A stretch of 64,000 nucleotides of DNA. Source: Climacteris rufus (taxonomy: Eukaryota > Chordata > Aves > Passeriformes > Climacteridae). The notes beneath the pieces were generated by a model. It was not told where the DNA came from. It searched no databases and saw only the letters and a program-made list of their open reading frames with translations. Where the stretch lies: the NCBI GenBank assembly GCA_013398175.1, contig VZRZ01003207.1:78725-142724 (forward strand). Direction: 5' to 3'. Position numbers and translations under genes: made by a program. This document shows positions 1 to 12,590 of this stretch, one piece after another (the first letter of the stretch is position 1; every line of letters starts with the position of its first letter).

Positions 1-296
1 ACACTTGTGGCCATTATCACACAGACAGGAAAGAATGCACTATCTGTTCCCTGGGCCAAGAGAAATTAGAGTTAACATTTAACATGAGGGAACAGACTTC
101 AAAGGGAAAGCCAGCTGGATTTGAATAATGGGAGATGAAAATGCTAACACCAGCACAAAGTTGCAGGTGGTCATATTTGGCTGAAGAGAACACATCCGCC
201 GCCGAGGAGCCTGCACGGAGCAACCCTGAGACAACACTGCTGCCCTGGGAGAGGAGGAGGCTCTGGAGAGCTGCTCTGGGGCTGGACATGAGGCAT
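1..296. other. Unique noncoding DNA
   Basis: I see no gene or recognised repeat here. The right half, from about 185, is moderately GC-rich and runs up to the CR1 fragment that follows. Short open frames exist on both strands but have no recognisable domain. Confidence 0.5.
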
Positions 297-410
297 GGAA
301 TCACAGAACATGGAATGCTCTGCGTTGGAAAGGACCTTAAAGATTGGCTGGTTCCACCTCTGCCATGGGCAGGGACACCTTCCACTAGACCAGGTTGCTC
401 CAAGACCTAT
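297..410 (-). mobile_element. CR1: CR1 LINE 3'-end fragment
   Basis: On the plus strand this reads as the reverse complement of the CR1 3' end. It runs in order from a tail-like 'ggaatcacagaa', through a 'gttggaaaggacctt' block and a 'ctgccatgggcagggacac' block, to 'ccaggttgctcc'. CR1 is the dominant avian non-LTR retrotransposon and is nearly always 5'-truncated, as here. Only about 115 bp remain and no coding part is present. Several substitutions from the consensus as I remember it suggest an old, inactive copy. The subfamily cannot be named by eye. Confidence 0.85.
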
Positions 411-2699
411 AGATAATCAATATATCCATGAAATTCCCCACTAACACCTGCAGAACCACATCTTCCTGGTGGACTAAATCCCAAATCCAACAAATCTGTG
501 CACAGCATCAGATTTGCGAGGAAAGTCTGAGCCTTTCTCACTCAGTAAGAAACAGCTTGAGCAGGCAGGGTCTGGTTCAGCTGGGTTTATTTCTGAAGCT
601 GAACTACCCCAGAGATCCTTCCAAGGCTGTTGGTACAAAAACAGCGATGGACCATCTCCTTTCCCTGTCAGCTGCTGCTTCATACACAGAAGATCAACAG
701 TGTTTTAGTCAAACACTCACATTCCCATTAATTACATCAATTAACTCTGCTCAGTTTAACACAGGTATAACAATGATACTGATTATTACTAGGAGAAAGT
801 GCCAGGAGCAGTGAGATTATGCAGAATTCATCCTCTCAAGTGAGTTTTGCTGTGTTTTTCATTATTTTTTAAAGGCAGCCGAATGCTCTGACATCTCTGT
901 TCACATTGACCTTAGCAGAGAATTTATAAACAAATAGCACCTATAAAACTGGGATAAAAGTAACTTGCTGCCTGTATATAGTATAAAAACTGCTCAAATT
1001 TTAACAATTTTGTTTCTTTTCTCCAGCTTCAGCCTGAATACAAGGGACAAATGGCAGATACAGGGTGGCATAAGTTCCTAAGGGAACATTTCATTCTCAG
1101 CCTGTATCAGAAGCCAAACAGACCTAAAATATTGGCTTACAGAAGCTTCTGATACTTGAAAGAACCTGTACATTCAGGACTCGAATTTACCTGTGGATTG
1201 TGGGCTAGTCCTGCCCTCAGCTCCCTCCAAAGCAGCCGGGATGCAGATAAATCCTTGACCTGCTGTATGGACAGAGCAGGGCCAGAAATATCTGCAAAGT
1301 GAGGGAAGGAAAGTGCCACAGTGCTGCATGGCAGGAATTTAAAAAGGAATATGAATAAGGAATATGAATAAGGACTAACCTAGAAGAGGAATATTGCTGC
1401 AAAGTGACTTTTAGACAATCCTGCACGAGGCAGCAGGGTAAGATTTGCTGCAGTGCCTGTTTTGAAGTGTTCCCAGTGCTCCCTCAGTCGCTAAGAAGAT
1501 GATGCTAGTTTTAACAAATGAAGCTGGATTAATTTAAAGTATTTAAAGTGATCAGCAGTCCTTAGGTTAACGAACATATGTCATTTTCTTCTAAGTTTCT
1601 GTTTTGATGAAAATATACTGCCAATCTGGGCTCCTCGGGACGGCAGCTACCTGAAGCCTTGGCTACCTGCCCTGGTACCTCGGAGAGGCTGCCCCAGCAG
1701 CTGCTGGGGGATTAATGGACAGCAACCTTCAGGGAGATGGATTGAGGAGGTCAGGGAGATGCAAACGGCCGTGACACGTGCCATGGATCACTGTCTGCTC
1801 TGCCCGCGTGGGGAAATGGCACAGCTCGGCCCAGGCAGCCCACTTAAAGGGCTAATGGGTAAATGCATAAAACTATTAAATGCATAAGAATCCTCTTCAC
1901 CAAATGGCAAAATAGAATGAAAGTTTAAATGGTTAATTGAATAAACCTCTTAAAGACAGAGTGCTTCAGTGTGGGATGTTTAACCACCCAGCGAGGTGCT
2001 GCGGCATTCCCGAGGGTGGAGTGTGCCTGCATCACTCTCCCTTCCCAAAACTCAGGCTCAGCACTGTGATTGTTGCTTTGAGCTGCCTCCCTCCACTTGC
2101 TTTTAAATGCAAAAAATGCCTAAAAACGTTATTAATGTTTAGGTAAAGGCAATGAGCTCCCAAGCGCTGCTGCTCAGCTGCGAAATCCTCCTGCTGCAGC
2201 CTGAGTTAAAGACACAACGAAGGAGATAAAACCCCAGGAATTCTCTGCTTGGTTCCGAGAGGATGGGTTGCTCTGGATGGCTCTGGTGATGCTGGAGCCT
2301 GTGGATGCTCCATGAGCAGAGCTACACTCTTGGATCCCTGAGTAACATCCCAGCATTTTGGCCTTTGCTGTTCAAACAAACTCACTTCAGAAGGCTGTCA
2401 ACTAATTGCAAAAGAATCCCACAAATACTACATTTGGGCTTCATTTTGGACTATTTTGGACCCAAAATCTCATCACTGCTGTTTCTGAGGGGTCGAACCT
2501 GCGTGGCAGCAGCGATAATTGATGTTTTGTAGAGATTTCCTGGGCAATAACTGGCTTCTCCAGAGATAAGCACTGCCTTTGGCCTCACGCTTTATCCCCA
2601 CAGCAACAAGATTACTGCCTCATAAAACAATTGCAAAGCTACAGTACTATTATCCTTTAAACAGTAAAAGAAGCAAAAAAAAAATGATTTATGAAAAAT
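411..2699. other. Unique noncoding DNA
   Basis: There is no recognisable gene. The stretch is AT-rich with a GC-richer patch around 1620-1850. It holds a short 13-bp tandem duplication near 1344 and an A10 run at 2675-2684. Open frames of 60-128 codons on both strands lack domains and overlap one another, as chance frames do. Confidence 0.5.
1344..1374. repeat. 13-bp tandem duplication, about 2.4 copies
   Basis: The unit aaggaatatgaat occurs twice back to back, followed by the first five bases of a third copy. The copies are identical, which suggests a recent slippage event. It is too short to imply function. Confidence 0.75.
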
Positions 2700-2990
2700 A
2701 CCATGATCCTCCCTAACCAGAGCCCGAGCGACAGCAATTCCAGCGACAGTAACTAATCTAATGGTGCATTAGGAGAGCACAAAGAAGTAGATTTGGCCAC
2801 TGAACCAAAGTCATTAAAGATTAGACCAGCTGGTTTCACAGTTAGGAAATGCTTTTGCCTATCTGAGCACAGGATACAATGGAAGTTGTTTTATGATTTA
2901 ATGTCTCCGCTGTAAACAACGCGACTCCGTGGATAAATCACTGACACTGACAGCACAGAAAACTTACGGACCTGAGGGTGGCTTTGAAAC
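2700..2990. promoter_or_regulatory. Candidate conserved noncoding stretch
   Basis: This unique sequence is free of obvious repeats and mixes AT-rich words (taatctaatgg, cattaaagatta, atgatttaatg) with several isolated CpGs (ccgagcgaca, acaacgcgac). That texture is common in vertebrate enhancers, but nothing here proves it. The call rests on composition only. It could equally be neutral DNA. Confidence 0.15.
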
Positions 2991-3174
2991 CCGGCTCTCC
3001 AAAGCTCAGCTAAGGCAAACAGGCAGGCTCCAAGCCCCAAATAAATCTGCATTAATATACTCTAAAATAAATGTATGCAATGAGTCCATAACGTCGCATT
3101 TTTAAAAACTGATACAAAGGCTGTATTTATTTTATCAAAGGAGAGTGTGCCTAGCCACCTTTTATACTAAAAAT

Positions 3175-3455
3175 ATAAGGAAAAAAGAAGGGGAAAAAAA
3201 GAAATTAAGGGGAAAATAGAAAAAGAAGGAATAGAAAAGAGAAAAATAAGAAAAAAGGAAAAGAAGGGAAAAATAAAAGAAAAAAGGAAAATAAGGAAAA
3301 AAGGAAAAGGAGAAAAAAGGAAATGAAGGAGAAAGGAACAGAAAGAAAAAAGGCAAACAAGGGAATATAAGAAAAAAATGCAATTAAAGGAAAAGGAAAG
3401 GAAATAAAGGGAAAACTACAGGGGAAAATATGGAGAAGTGAAATAAAAAGAAAAT
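3175..3455. repeat. A/G-rich low-complexity (polypurine) tract
   Basis: Over almost 300 bases the plus strand is nearly all A and G, broken by scattered T and rare C. It is made of imperfect repeats of ggaaaa, aaaagaag and gaaaataag. There is no fixed period, so it looks like a decayed GA/GAAA microsatellite. The minus strand reads as a Phe/Ser/Leu-rich open frame, an artefact of the pyrimidine composition. Long purine-pyrimidine tracts can form triplex (H-DNA) structures and often stall polymerases. Whether this one does is not shown. Confidence 0.9.
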
Positions 3456-5942
3456 CTAATCTCCATCTATATATTGCAACAAAGGGGAGCAGCCTTGAAG
3501 GAAAGGCACCAGCAACAAGATTCCTTTTCCCTATGGAAAGCTTTTGCCCTTTGAGAGCCACATAAAGTTCCCAGTATATTCCAATAGTGCACATACAATA
3601 AAGCTTTGCCTGATGGTCAGGAGCACCAGCAAAATGAGACCTCCTGGATGTGTGGAAGAGTCACAGGACAGCAGATAAAATCTGTAAGTGCAATGACCAG
3701 TGGAGTTCCTAGTCCTGATAACTGTTCTTAGTTCAGACTCACAGTACGAGGAACTCCCTACTTAGCAGAAAATGGTAAAAACTGTAAAAGAAAGGACAGG
3801 AAACTCATTTCAGTGCCCAAAAAATAGAGCCTCTGGGATGGAAGGTCACTAAATAAGACCGATTACTTTGTGGCACTTAAGGCTCCGAAGGGGAATCCAG
3901 GAAAACAGTGTTGGATCTGGATCAAGATGCTCTAGTGCCAGGAGTACACTGGGATATTGTTAAGGGGACATAGGGAACTCAAACATAAATAGTGAGCGGG
4001 ATTTTCCTTGCGTTGGCTACAATACATATGTTTGTTCAAGAAAAAAATAGCTGGAGCAAGAAGACATGCACGTCTGGTGTCAAAGAAAAGCCTGTTTGTG
4101 TCACATACAGTGGAGAAATTGTTCAAGAATAGCTCATCTTTAAAGGAAGATTCCCCCCAGTAATGCTGCCAAGGTCCATGGCACTTGGGTTTTTGGCTGT
4201 GGAAGTGCTGCAGCACAAGGAAAATCTGCCTTGGTCCAGGCATTAAACATGGATATCTGACATTTCCCTGCCTTTTCAAGGATTGGTTCAACTTCTTTCT
4301 TTGTCACCAATGGTTCCATTGAGCCTCGTGCTCCCTCAGTTTCCTTGGGCCTGGCTGGCTGCCACCTACCCAGGAAAAGTGACCATTAAAGGCAATGCCA
4401 GGTAAGAAACCAGGAGTTTAATTCCCATTAAATAAAGAGCTTGGAAAGAGCAACATTTATCAAATGTTCAGAATTGTGTTCTGGATCATAATCGATGAAT
4501 GCAGTTAGGAATAACTGAGATAAAATGTTTCCCATCTTCATCCTGTGTTGATTATGAATCCCCTTATCCCTACATAGGTGTCTCCTACCACACCAATGAC
4601 ATCTCAGGGCAGTGCAGCCCCTAAACCAGCACCACTCCCTGCCACACTCACACTGCTCCAACACCTTTGGCAATAAAGGGGAAAGACTCCCTTCAAAAGC
4701 CCAAGTTTTGGTCTTCGTGAGACCAGAAATGCCTGTAATTCACTACCAACATTTTTCACTCATGACCTCTTTCTTTGGAGTTCCTCATTTTCTTCATTAT
4801 GTGTTTCTAATTTATCATAACCTGAAGTGCTTCAAAAGCCTTGCACATTCTGACACAACCACGGGCAAGGTATTCCAATGAAATCTCTGAGCTGATTCAT
4901 TTTCTCTCCCCTCTGACACCAGAGGTTTATGTAATTTAGGAATAACAGAGCTGCTAAAATTAATGGCTGAAGGGCAAGGCATTCTCTTTGTCACATTATA
5001 TATAATGCTCTGGTTCAGCAAAAGAGTAGCTGGATTATTTTGATTCTTTACTCCTAGTTAATTACAATTAAAAGTAAGACTGTAATTACCTTTCTTGTAA
5101 ACTTTGGGCTAAACTGCTGAGCACAGCAAAACAGAAGGAGGCTTGGTTAACCTCAGTGGAAAAAAAAATAAAGGTTTTCTTCTGAAATAGCTGGAGCCTG
5201 GGCATTCAGGGGGAACGTTGCTGGGAGGGTGAGACGAAAGGCAAACCAAGAGCCAGAATCAGACAGATCATTTATAAACCAACAAAGCTTCAGGTGGGAG
5301 AGGGGTCAAAGGACTCGCTGACCCCTCGTTGGGACACACTGGCCACTGGAGTTCCCAATAGCTGCATTTTCAACCAAGGGAATTCAGGACAAAACTGCCC
5401 CTGTTTCTACTTCTCACTTTTTATTTATTTGAACAGTTCACTGCTGTTGTTCACCTGGGGAAATCATCCTGTGCCTGCTGCAGGATCTCCAAGGGATTCC
5501 CTGTTTCCCTCTGCCGGGGGTGCTGCAGCCTGGACAAACCACACACGTGGTCCTGACTTTGCTGCCACAAGACTTCCACAGCCCCCATTCCCCTTATTTC
5601 CCCGTATTTCTCTAACTACAGAAGAGGCATCTCAAGGTGTTTCTAACACCAGCAAAAGAACTGTCCTCTGCACATGGAGAAGCTTTCTAGAAAACCAGAC
5701 GTGTCCACACCAGGTTGTTCTGTCGCTGAGCAGAGCCAGGGAGAGGCTCTAAGTGCACTGGCTGACCTGGCCTGGCAGGAAACAACAATCCATAGGAAAG
5801 GGAGAGTCTGTTTCACCCCATGGCTGTGTCTGTGCCAGCCTGGGTGCCTGAGCCAAGGGCTGGCACTGGCAGCAGGGAGGGAGAACCCTCCGGGGCTCCA
5901 TCCCTGGTGACAAACATGCCATTGTGGCTCCATCGCCTTGAG
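3456..5942. other. Unique noncoding DNA
   Basis: I see no gene or interspersed repeat. The left part is AT-rich, with a 12-bp self-complementary word (attatatataat) near 4995 and an A-run at 5160. From about 5290 the sequence becomes richer in GC. Overlapping open frames on both strands at 5294-6089 (up to about 150 codons) have no recognisable domain. Confidence 0.5.
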
Positions 5943-5990
5943 ACAGACGGACAGACAGAAGGGAGGAAGGAGGGAAGGAAGGAAGGAGCT
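5943..5990. repeat. GACA/GGAA microsatellite
   Basis: A short run of gacagacggacagacag passes directly into ggaagg-type repeats (gggaggaaggagggaaggaaggaagg). It is a compound simple repeat of about 48 bp with no coding value. Tetranucleotide repeats of this kind are often polymorphic in length. Confidence 0.85.
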
Positions 5991-7552
5991 CTGCAAGACA
6001 AAGTTGTTCTTTGGACAGCAATTATAGATATTTAGAGATCTGAATGGACAGTCAGAGGACGAACTTTTGATTTTGCAGTGTGTAAACACTTCCCCATCTA
6101 TGATTCAACACTGAAGATTCTGGAGCACACAGTTAAAACTTGGAATAGGCTCTGTCATTACTTTTTATTATTATTGAGAGAATATCTAAAATATAAGTGC
6201 ATTAAAAATCCCATTTCTCCAGAGTTAATTAATTTTTCAAGCACTCCATTTTCTCTGGAATATTTTCTTTGGTGTCTTTTTTAAACCTTTACAAGCATTT
6301 GTATATAGATTTAGTAATAATAAGTGTAGGAGGAAAGAAACATAAAATAACCCAAATCCCTGCCCAACAAATGCTGCTAGTACATAAACTTTATAAATAC
6401 AATGTTGGCAGATTCCGATATATAAAAAGGTAGCTAAAAAAAAGTAAGAGCCATAAATAATGCCAAGTAATAAAGGAGGTGAATGTTTTTGTTATTAGAT
6501 TCTTTCATTGTATAAATCTGTTTAATAAGCTGGCTAGGAATCATTGATAGAAAACAGACTGCTCGTGGTGTTACAGATCAACCTGTTCTAAATGTTCTTT
6601 CCTACGCTCCATGCCAAGCAATACTTTTTACAAATACAATTTAAAAATTGAATGTTCTTTCATCATCCAAAGGGAGCAAATAGCACTAAAAGTCAGAACG
6701 CACCTTTTGAAGAAGGCACGACGTGTCTGCACCAGCAAAGCAGAAAATCTTGGTTTTCTGAGTGTTTAAGTCTGCTTGCTGTGATTCAGAGTAACTAATA
6801 CCATACATCTGATTCGTCAAATGTGATCAGTGGATGTGTAAAACTCTTGATTTAAAAGCCTTATTTCCCAACATGTGTGTATTTTTGGAAAGCCCTATCA
6901 TATATTTTTCTTCAGAAGTTCATGTAAAAAAGCCTGCAGTAACATTGCACTGTAATGAAAACTAAATGTTGTGAAATGTTATTGAGGTCAGTGATGGGTT
7001 TGTGACGTTAATCTTTGTACACTATTGGTTCTCATTACTGTGGGGTATTTTTGGTTTTCATTATTCCTAGAGGAAAGCACAGAAAAAACCGAGATGCTGT
7101 AACTCGAAAAAGGAATAAACACTAAAATGCACAAATGAAGATGATAATAGGAAAAGGAAAAAAGAACCCTTTAGGACGTCACTGGTTAATAAATTGCTGC
7201 ACTTAAAATTCCCCCACATTAAAATGTTAAAATGCAGGACGTGCTTTTGTATATTACTATCACACAGATATTCTTATTTCTGCTTTACATTTTTTTTTAT
7301 TGCTGCATCAACTTCTAGAACAGGTGGTTTAAGTGTGCAGCTCTCAATATCCTCACAATCATTTCGGGTTCTGACCCCAGTCCTGATCTGAGGGAATACA
7401 GCCCAAACAGCTCTGGTTTCAGTGGCTCCTCAGCTTTGGGAACTCCATTCAGTGACTCACCAAGTGGTGCTCAGGAAGACACTGAGGTCTCCAGGAAAGA
7501 GTCAATTCTCAGAGTACATCAGAGAAATTACAGAGAAAATTAAATTAAAAGA
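5991..7552. other. AT-rich unique noncoding DNA
   Basis: This strongly AT-rich sequence has many TTAATAA/ATTAAT words and no recognisable gene or CR1 fragment. Stop codons are frequent in all frames, so no long open frame occurs. Confidence 0.5.
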
Positions 7553-7615
7553 GAAATTATATCATCAGAAACAGAAACATCAGAAACAGAAATTATATCA
7601 TCAGAAATAGAAATT
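7553..7615. repeat. 36-bp tandem duplication, about 1.8 copies
   Basis: The word gaaattatatcatcagaaa starts at 7553 and again at 7589, giving a 36-bp period. The spacer within the unit is itself made of cagaaaca/catcagaaa sub-repeats of 10-12 bp. The second copy stops early, after gaaatagaaattcag. It is a small minisatellite-like duplication with no evident function. Confidence 0.8.
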
Positions 7616-10340
7616 CAGACAGGACATGATTATTATTTTAATTTATGGGGAGTAGATTTGCTCCCAGTGGTAAAGCTCAGCTGAACTGAGGGCAGGAGAG
7701 GGCAGGAGAGCCTCTGCCTGTGCAGCCACTCCCTGAAATCCCTGGCACGCCCAGGATTCCCTGAGCATCACTCCCAGCCAGGCAGGGAAGCTCCCAGCAC
7801 CTCCCCAGCTGGATCCTTACACCACGGCAGGACACAGTCCCACCACAGCCCACTGGCTTTAAAACCTGAAACCTTTATCAATTAACAGCCTGCCCTCTAA
7901 TGAGATGGAGATTTATCAGAGGGAATCCCTGGAGATAGCCAAGCGACAAAAAGGGCAGAAATCAGCAAACAGTGGGAATCAAACCTCTCTCTGCCCATCA
8001 AACCAGTGAGGTGTGCCCGAGCCCTCGCGTGCTCAGGGAGCAGCACGCAGAGAACCCTTCCAGCCCCAAAGCACAGGTTCCATCCCAGTTTGCTGTGACT
8101 GGGAGCAGTCACCACCTCTGCCCCCCTGCCACGAGGTGCCCCTGCCCTGCCCAGCATCCTCACCCCGGCCTGAGCTGGCAGGGATGGAAATGGTGGATCA
8201 GGTGTTGGTCCCACAGCTCCAGGCAGGGAGAAAACTCCTTTTACCCTCCTGCAGTGCCCCGTGGAGGCACAGAGACCTCAGGGTGCTTCAGCTGTCACTT
8301 TCGCAGCTCCCACTGAACTCTTTTCACCGTGTCAATGAGCACTGTTTGTAATACTCCCAGGAATGCAAAGATTTCCTGAAGTGTTGTGCACAAACATCAT
8401 AATATAATCCTCAGAGCTTCAAAGCCAATCCCAACAACTAATCCCACAGATAAACAAAGCTAAATCTCTATTTGCCTGCAAAAATAATGAGCAAACATTA
8501 GGGCTATCAGTGCATTGGACGTCCTCAGTCTTCTGAGGGAAGATCTCAACTTTCACCCAATTTGTACAGTGAAGCCCTAATCTACTGGAAATTGCAAAAT
8601 TTAATTAAAATCAGGGAAATGGACGTAGGTAAACCCTTCAGAGCAACCCTGCTAAGATTCATAGCTGTGCTAGTCTTCTTTTCAAAGGGCTGTTTGCAAA
8701 CCTTGTACTCCTAGCATTGTACTTCAGCCCTCTGCCTGGTCTGAGTGCTTCTTCAAGCTGTACAGAATAGATCTGTAGCTCAAATCCCTGCTTGGGGTAG
8801 AACATTACTGGTCAGGTTGCCCATGACATGCTCAGGCTCTCTCTAAAATAACAGCATTGAACATTGCTGAGTTCCAAGAGACACTGAGATGGGTTTAAGC
8901 TCTGTTGCTAAGAACCCCTCCACAAACACCAACCCACAGATTTACTATGACTATAAGGCATTAACAGGAGAGAGGAACCATACTCATGGACATAAGGAAT
9001 GGACATTCCTGGGGGAAAAGGAAGTAATCTGCATAGGTGTCACTCCAACAACTGATGATCACAGTTGCTCCAGCAGCATGGCAAAGAGAAGATAAATCAG
9101 GTGGTTGACAGAGGTCTGCTGAATAATTAAACAAAGTAACACACTGCAAAACAAACAAAGTTTTCATTTCTTTCCAGATACTTGCAGTACAAGATAGTTT
9201 AAACCCAAGCCCAAAGCACTCGAGCAACTTCCTGCATCCCCTTAGGACTCCTGGTGTGGATAATGCTCCTCAGTGGAGACACCACCACTGAATCTGCTGT
9301 ATTTGTTTCAAGATTTTCCAGCTGATGAGACTAAGAGCCTGTCTGAAATCCAACCAGGACACAGCACTCACCAAAGCTGCACGTCTCCCTGGCTAGGAGG
9401 TTAATCCTTCACCTACGTTACTCCCTGCTCTTACCAGTATTGTTCCATCCTCAGGTTTTGGAAAAAACTAACATCAAATTCCAATGAATAAATACAGTAA
9501 ATACCAACCCAGCTGCAGTATCAGGGCCAGAAAGCCAAGAGACACACCAGGATGAGGGCCAGAAGATCATCCACCTGACAGCAAAGTTCTCCCCACACTC
9601 GGCTCACACCGCACGCCCTCCTTCACTCCCACCATCGACTGAACACCTCTGGGTGGTGAAATTATCCCTGAAAGCCACTCATCTTTTGAGGAAGATTCTT
9701 TGAAAACAGCAGTTCCCACTCTTCTTCATGCCCAAAGCTCTGGCTAAAGGCAGCTCTTGGAGGGACCATGGAAAGCCAGCCCCGGCAGCTCCGTGAGTTC
9801 CTTCTTGCAGCGACAAGTCCTGGGGTGTGAGCAAACACTGGGAGCTGATGACGTGTCAGATATATGAGTGTTTTCTTTATCAGTAAATGTTTGCTGGCTG
9901 GGACTCCCCTGAGTTGAGGTTTCCTCTTTTTTCTCCCTCAGATTTATTGATTGGAGCTGATAATGGCAACTCAACTTTTTTCATCGCCAGCGACCAGAAT
10001 CAAAGGGGAAAATTCAGTGAACAAGGAGGAAAATTGGTGTTGGTGGAACAACGTTTGCCTTAAGAATATGAGGGTGGGAAGTGTCAGTGTATTCAGGAAA
10101 TTACATGTCAAAACCAGTAAAAACATGTTGAAGTGGATATTAATGGATGCTTAAATCACCCTGAAATTCTTAAAGAAATACAAATCTCTGTTACTATGAA
10201 AACGTAAACATAGTTGGAGAATAAAGCACTAAGAAAACTACTCTTGCCTTCTTATTATTAAATGAAGCCTAAATAGTCAGTTAAACTACATATTGAATTA
10301 TTCTAAACCCAAGGAAATAATGGAATGGAAATAATGGCCC
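7616..10340. other. Unique noncoding DNA
   Basis: There is no recognisable gene. A 10-bp unit gagggcagga is duplicated at about 7688-7710. The stretch 7680-8330 is GC-richer and open in several overlapping plus frames, without any domain. The rest is mixed-composition unique DNA. Confidence 0.45.
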
Positions 10341-10427
10341 TGAGGTGTCCCTGCCCATGGGAGGAGTGTTGGAATTAGATGATCTTTTAGGTCCCTTCCA
10401 AGCCAACCCATTTGTTAATTCTGTGAC
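10341..10427 (+). mobile_element. CR1: CR1 LINE 3'-end fragment
   Basis: The plus strand carries the terminal part of CR1 in sense orientation: 'gaggtgtccctgcccatggg', then a 'gttggaattagatgat' block, then 'aggtcccttccaagccaaccc', ending in a 'ttctgtgact' tail. About 87 bp remain. The tail octamers typical of CR1 are reduced to one imperfect copy, so the insertion is old. It has no coding capacity. Confidence 0.85.
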
Positions 10428-10838
10428 TGAAGAGCCTCTATTTTGATTTGAAATGGTAATAAATGGAAATCTAGAATGTTCTGCATAGTCTAATTATTTA
10501 CTTAAAAAAATACCCCCCAAAAGCCCCAAGTAAAAACCAAATAAAAAAATGCTTTTACTGAATCCAAACTGATATCCTGAACTTTAGGTAAAAGAAGGAC
10601 TACATGTAGGATCAGTGATGGCAGGATTTAGTCTGCATGGAAAAGGCACGTGGATTTGGCAATTACAAAAAGGGTTTAGAGATCAAATGGAAGGAGTTTG
10701 GTTGCTGAGATTCAAGTTCAAGGCTCTGGGAGCTGTGTATAACACAGACTTTTACTTATCTTTTCCAGGAACAGCACAGTAGAAGGGAAGCATAAAGTAA
10801 ATCTCCATTTGCTAATCTGGTAAATGTTGTAAAAAAGT

Positions 10839-10853
10839 AAAAAAAAAAAAAAA
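10839..10853. repeat. Poly(A) run of 15
   Basis: A pure run of 15 A follows 'aaaaaagt'. It could be a residual retroposon tail or simple slippage. The sequence to its left contains no open frame or gene that I recognise, so I do not call a processed pseudogene. Confidence 0.85.
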
Positions 10854-12563
10854 TCCTGATATTTGTCTGGTTTATCTCACTTCAAAGATCATGGAGAAGG
10901 AGAAGGGATTTTGGAGATGTAAGGAGAAGCTATTTTTAAAAGCAGTCACAGGACTGTGAAATAAGATGTAGGTTTAATGGAAAAAGTGTTACAGAGTTTT
11001 TGGCTACCCCACATCTCCAAACCTGACTCTTTCAAAGAATTCTTAGAGTGAATTAATGACAAGTGACCACTAGACTTTGACCAAGATCTGATTAAGAAAT
11101 GAAACAGAAAAGTTTGGCACAAAATGGGTGTTGAGGCTTCAGCCACTGTCAGGACTGGCTGGTGCCCTCCAGGTTTTGTTCACGCTCACATCTGGTTGTG
11201 GCACAGCTGAAAGCAAAGAGAAGGAAAGAGAGGAAAGGAGAGATTCAAAAATGGAAAGGGAGAAGTGGTTTCACCAGGTGGCCCCTCACAGGAGAGCACC
11301 CAGCTCCAAAAGGACAGGGAGGCTCAATCCCTTTTTTCTCGGCACCGGGAGCTGAGGACAGTGCCTGGGAAGCGCCGGCGTCTGCCGGGCCTGGCTTCCA
11401 ACAAAATCAACAGCAAAGCTCCCTCGACTTCAAAGGGAACTGAATTAGGCCAATGTCAAGAGCTTTCCAAAGTCTCATCCTTAAATCCTTAGTGCTCATA
11501 ATTCTTCCTGAAGGAAAGCAGATAGCCAGGTCCCTGTATCCACACAGGCAGTGGAGATGTCAGTTAAAGGGACTGAACCTGGATGTGCCCCACAAGTGAT
11601 TTTACCCTCTGAGTAAGCTTAATCTTGCCCAGCTTCCAACACTGGGCAAGTCTGAGTGTGAGAAGTCCCTGGCAACAGAGAAACCTGTCAGGAGAGGCTG
11701 CTAAGGGAGAGCAGTGTCTGAGAGAGCTGGGACAGGGTCTCTCCAACCCTGTCAGGGTGCAGGCTCCAGCAGCACGCCTTCCTTGGGAGAAAACACCCAT
11801 GGAACACAGAAAAGTTACAGGGAAAAGTCCATTAAAACCCAATCTCTCTTTGAAAGATCTGCTGCAGTTTAAATCCCACTAAAGCCCTTTCCCAGTGCTG
11901 GGCACACACCTGTCCTGGGGCTGCTCTCTGTGACACAGCCAGAGGTGTGTGAAATCCAGCCCACGGCCAGCACGGTCTGCAAACAGCAGGAAGGAGACTC
12001 TGGGGTCCACTGAAGAGGCTGCACACATCTGGCCTTTCAGTTTGAATAAAATTGATTTTCTTTAATGTAAAAATCTACATTAAAGCCAAATCAGACATGT
12101 AAACATCTGACTAAAAACGCCTCCTTACTCCAGAGCCAATTTGCACGGAACAAGCCGAGCGTGGCTGCTCTGCAAACAGCTCTGAGCCCAGCAAGGCAGC
12201 AATCACAGCATCTCCTCTCCTGAGCAACCTGAGAACCACAGCCACGACTTTTAGCACTGACTTTGCCCCATTTCATTTATAAACCACTCTGTTCTCAGCC
12301 TGCCAGGACTGCCGGGCACACTTCAAGCTGCAGCAGAGCAGAGCAGTGTTCAAGTCACAGGTTCAACTTGAGAACGAGGGCATTTGTTTTCTTGTCTGAT
12401 CAAGGTCAAAACTATTAAAATACCCTTAGGTTCTCAGTCTAGTGAAATGAACTGGTAATACATTTGGCAAGTTAATCTGTGGATTGCCTTCTCACATGAG
12501 ACCAGCTGTTGTGTTTCTAAGTACAAGCAGTATTTACCTCCAATAATGAAATGGCTGAATATG

Positions 12564-12590
12564 AAAAAAAAAATTAAAAAAAATAAAAAT
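12564..12590. repeat. A-rich simple repeat
   Basis: Runs of 5-10 A are broken by TT and single T. This is low-complexity sequence with no gene attached. Confidence 0.85.

Noticed and set aside
3162..3594. Phe/Ser/Leu-rich minus-strand frames resembling membrane proteins
   Set aside because: Artefact of the pyrimidine-rich complement of the A/G tract.
5643..6089. Overlapping minus frames of 62-148 codons
   Set aside because: They overlap plus-strand frames and a tetranucleotide repeat, and none has a domain.
10600..10853. Processed pseudogene ending in the A15 run
   Set aside because: The sequence before the run has no coding similarity that I recognise, and no flanking target duplication is visible.
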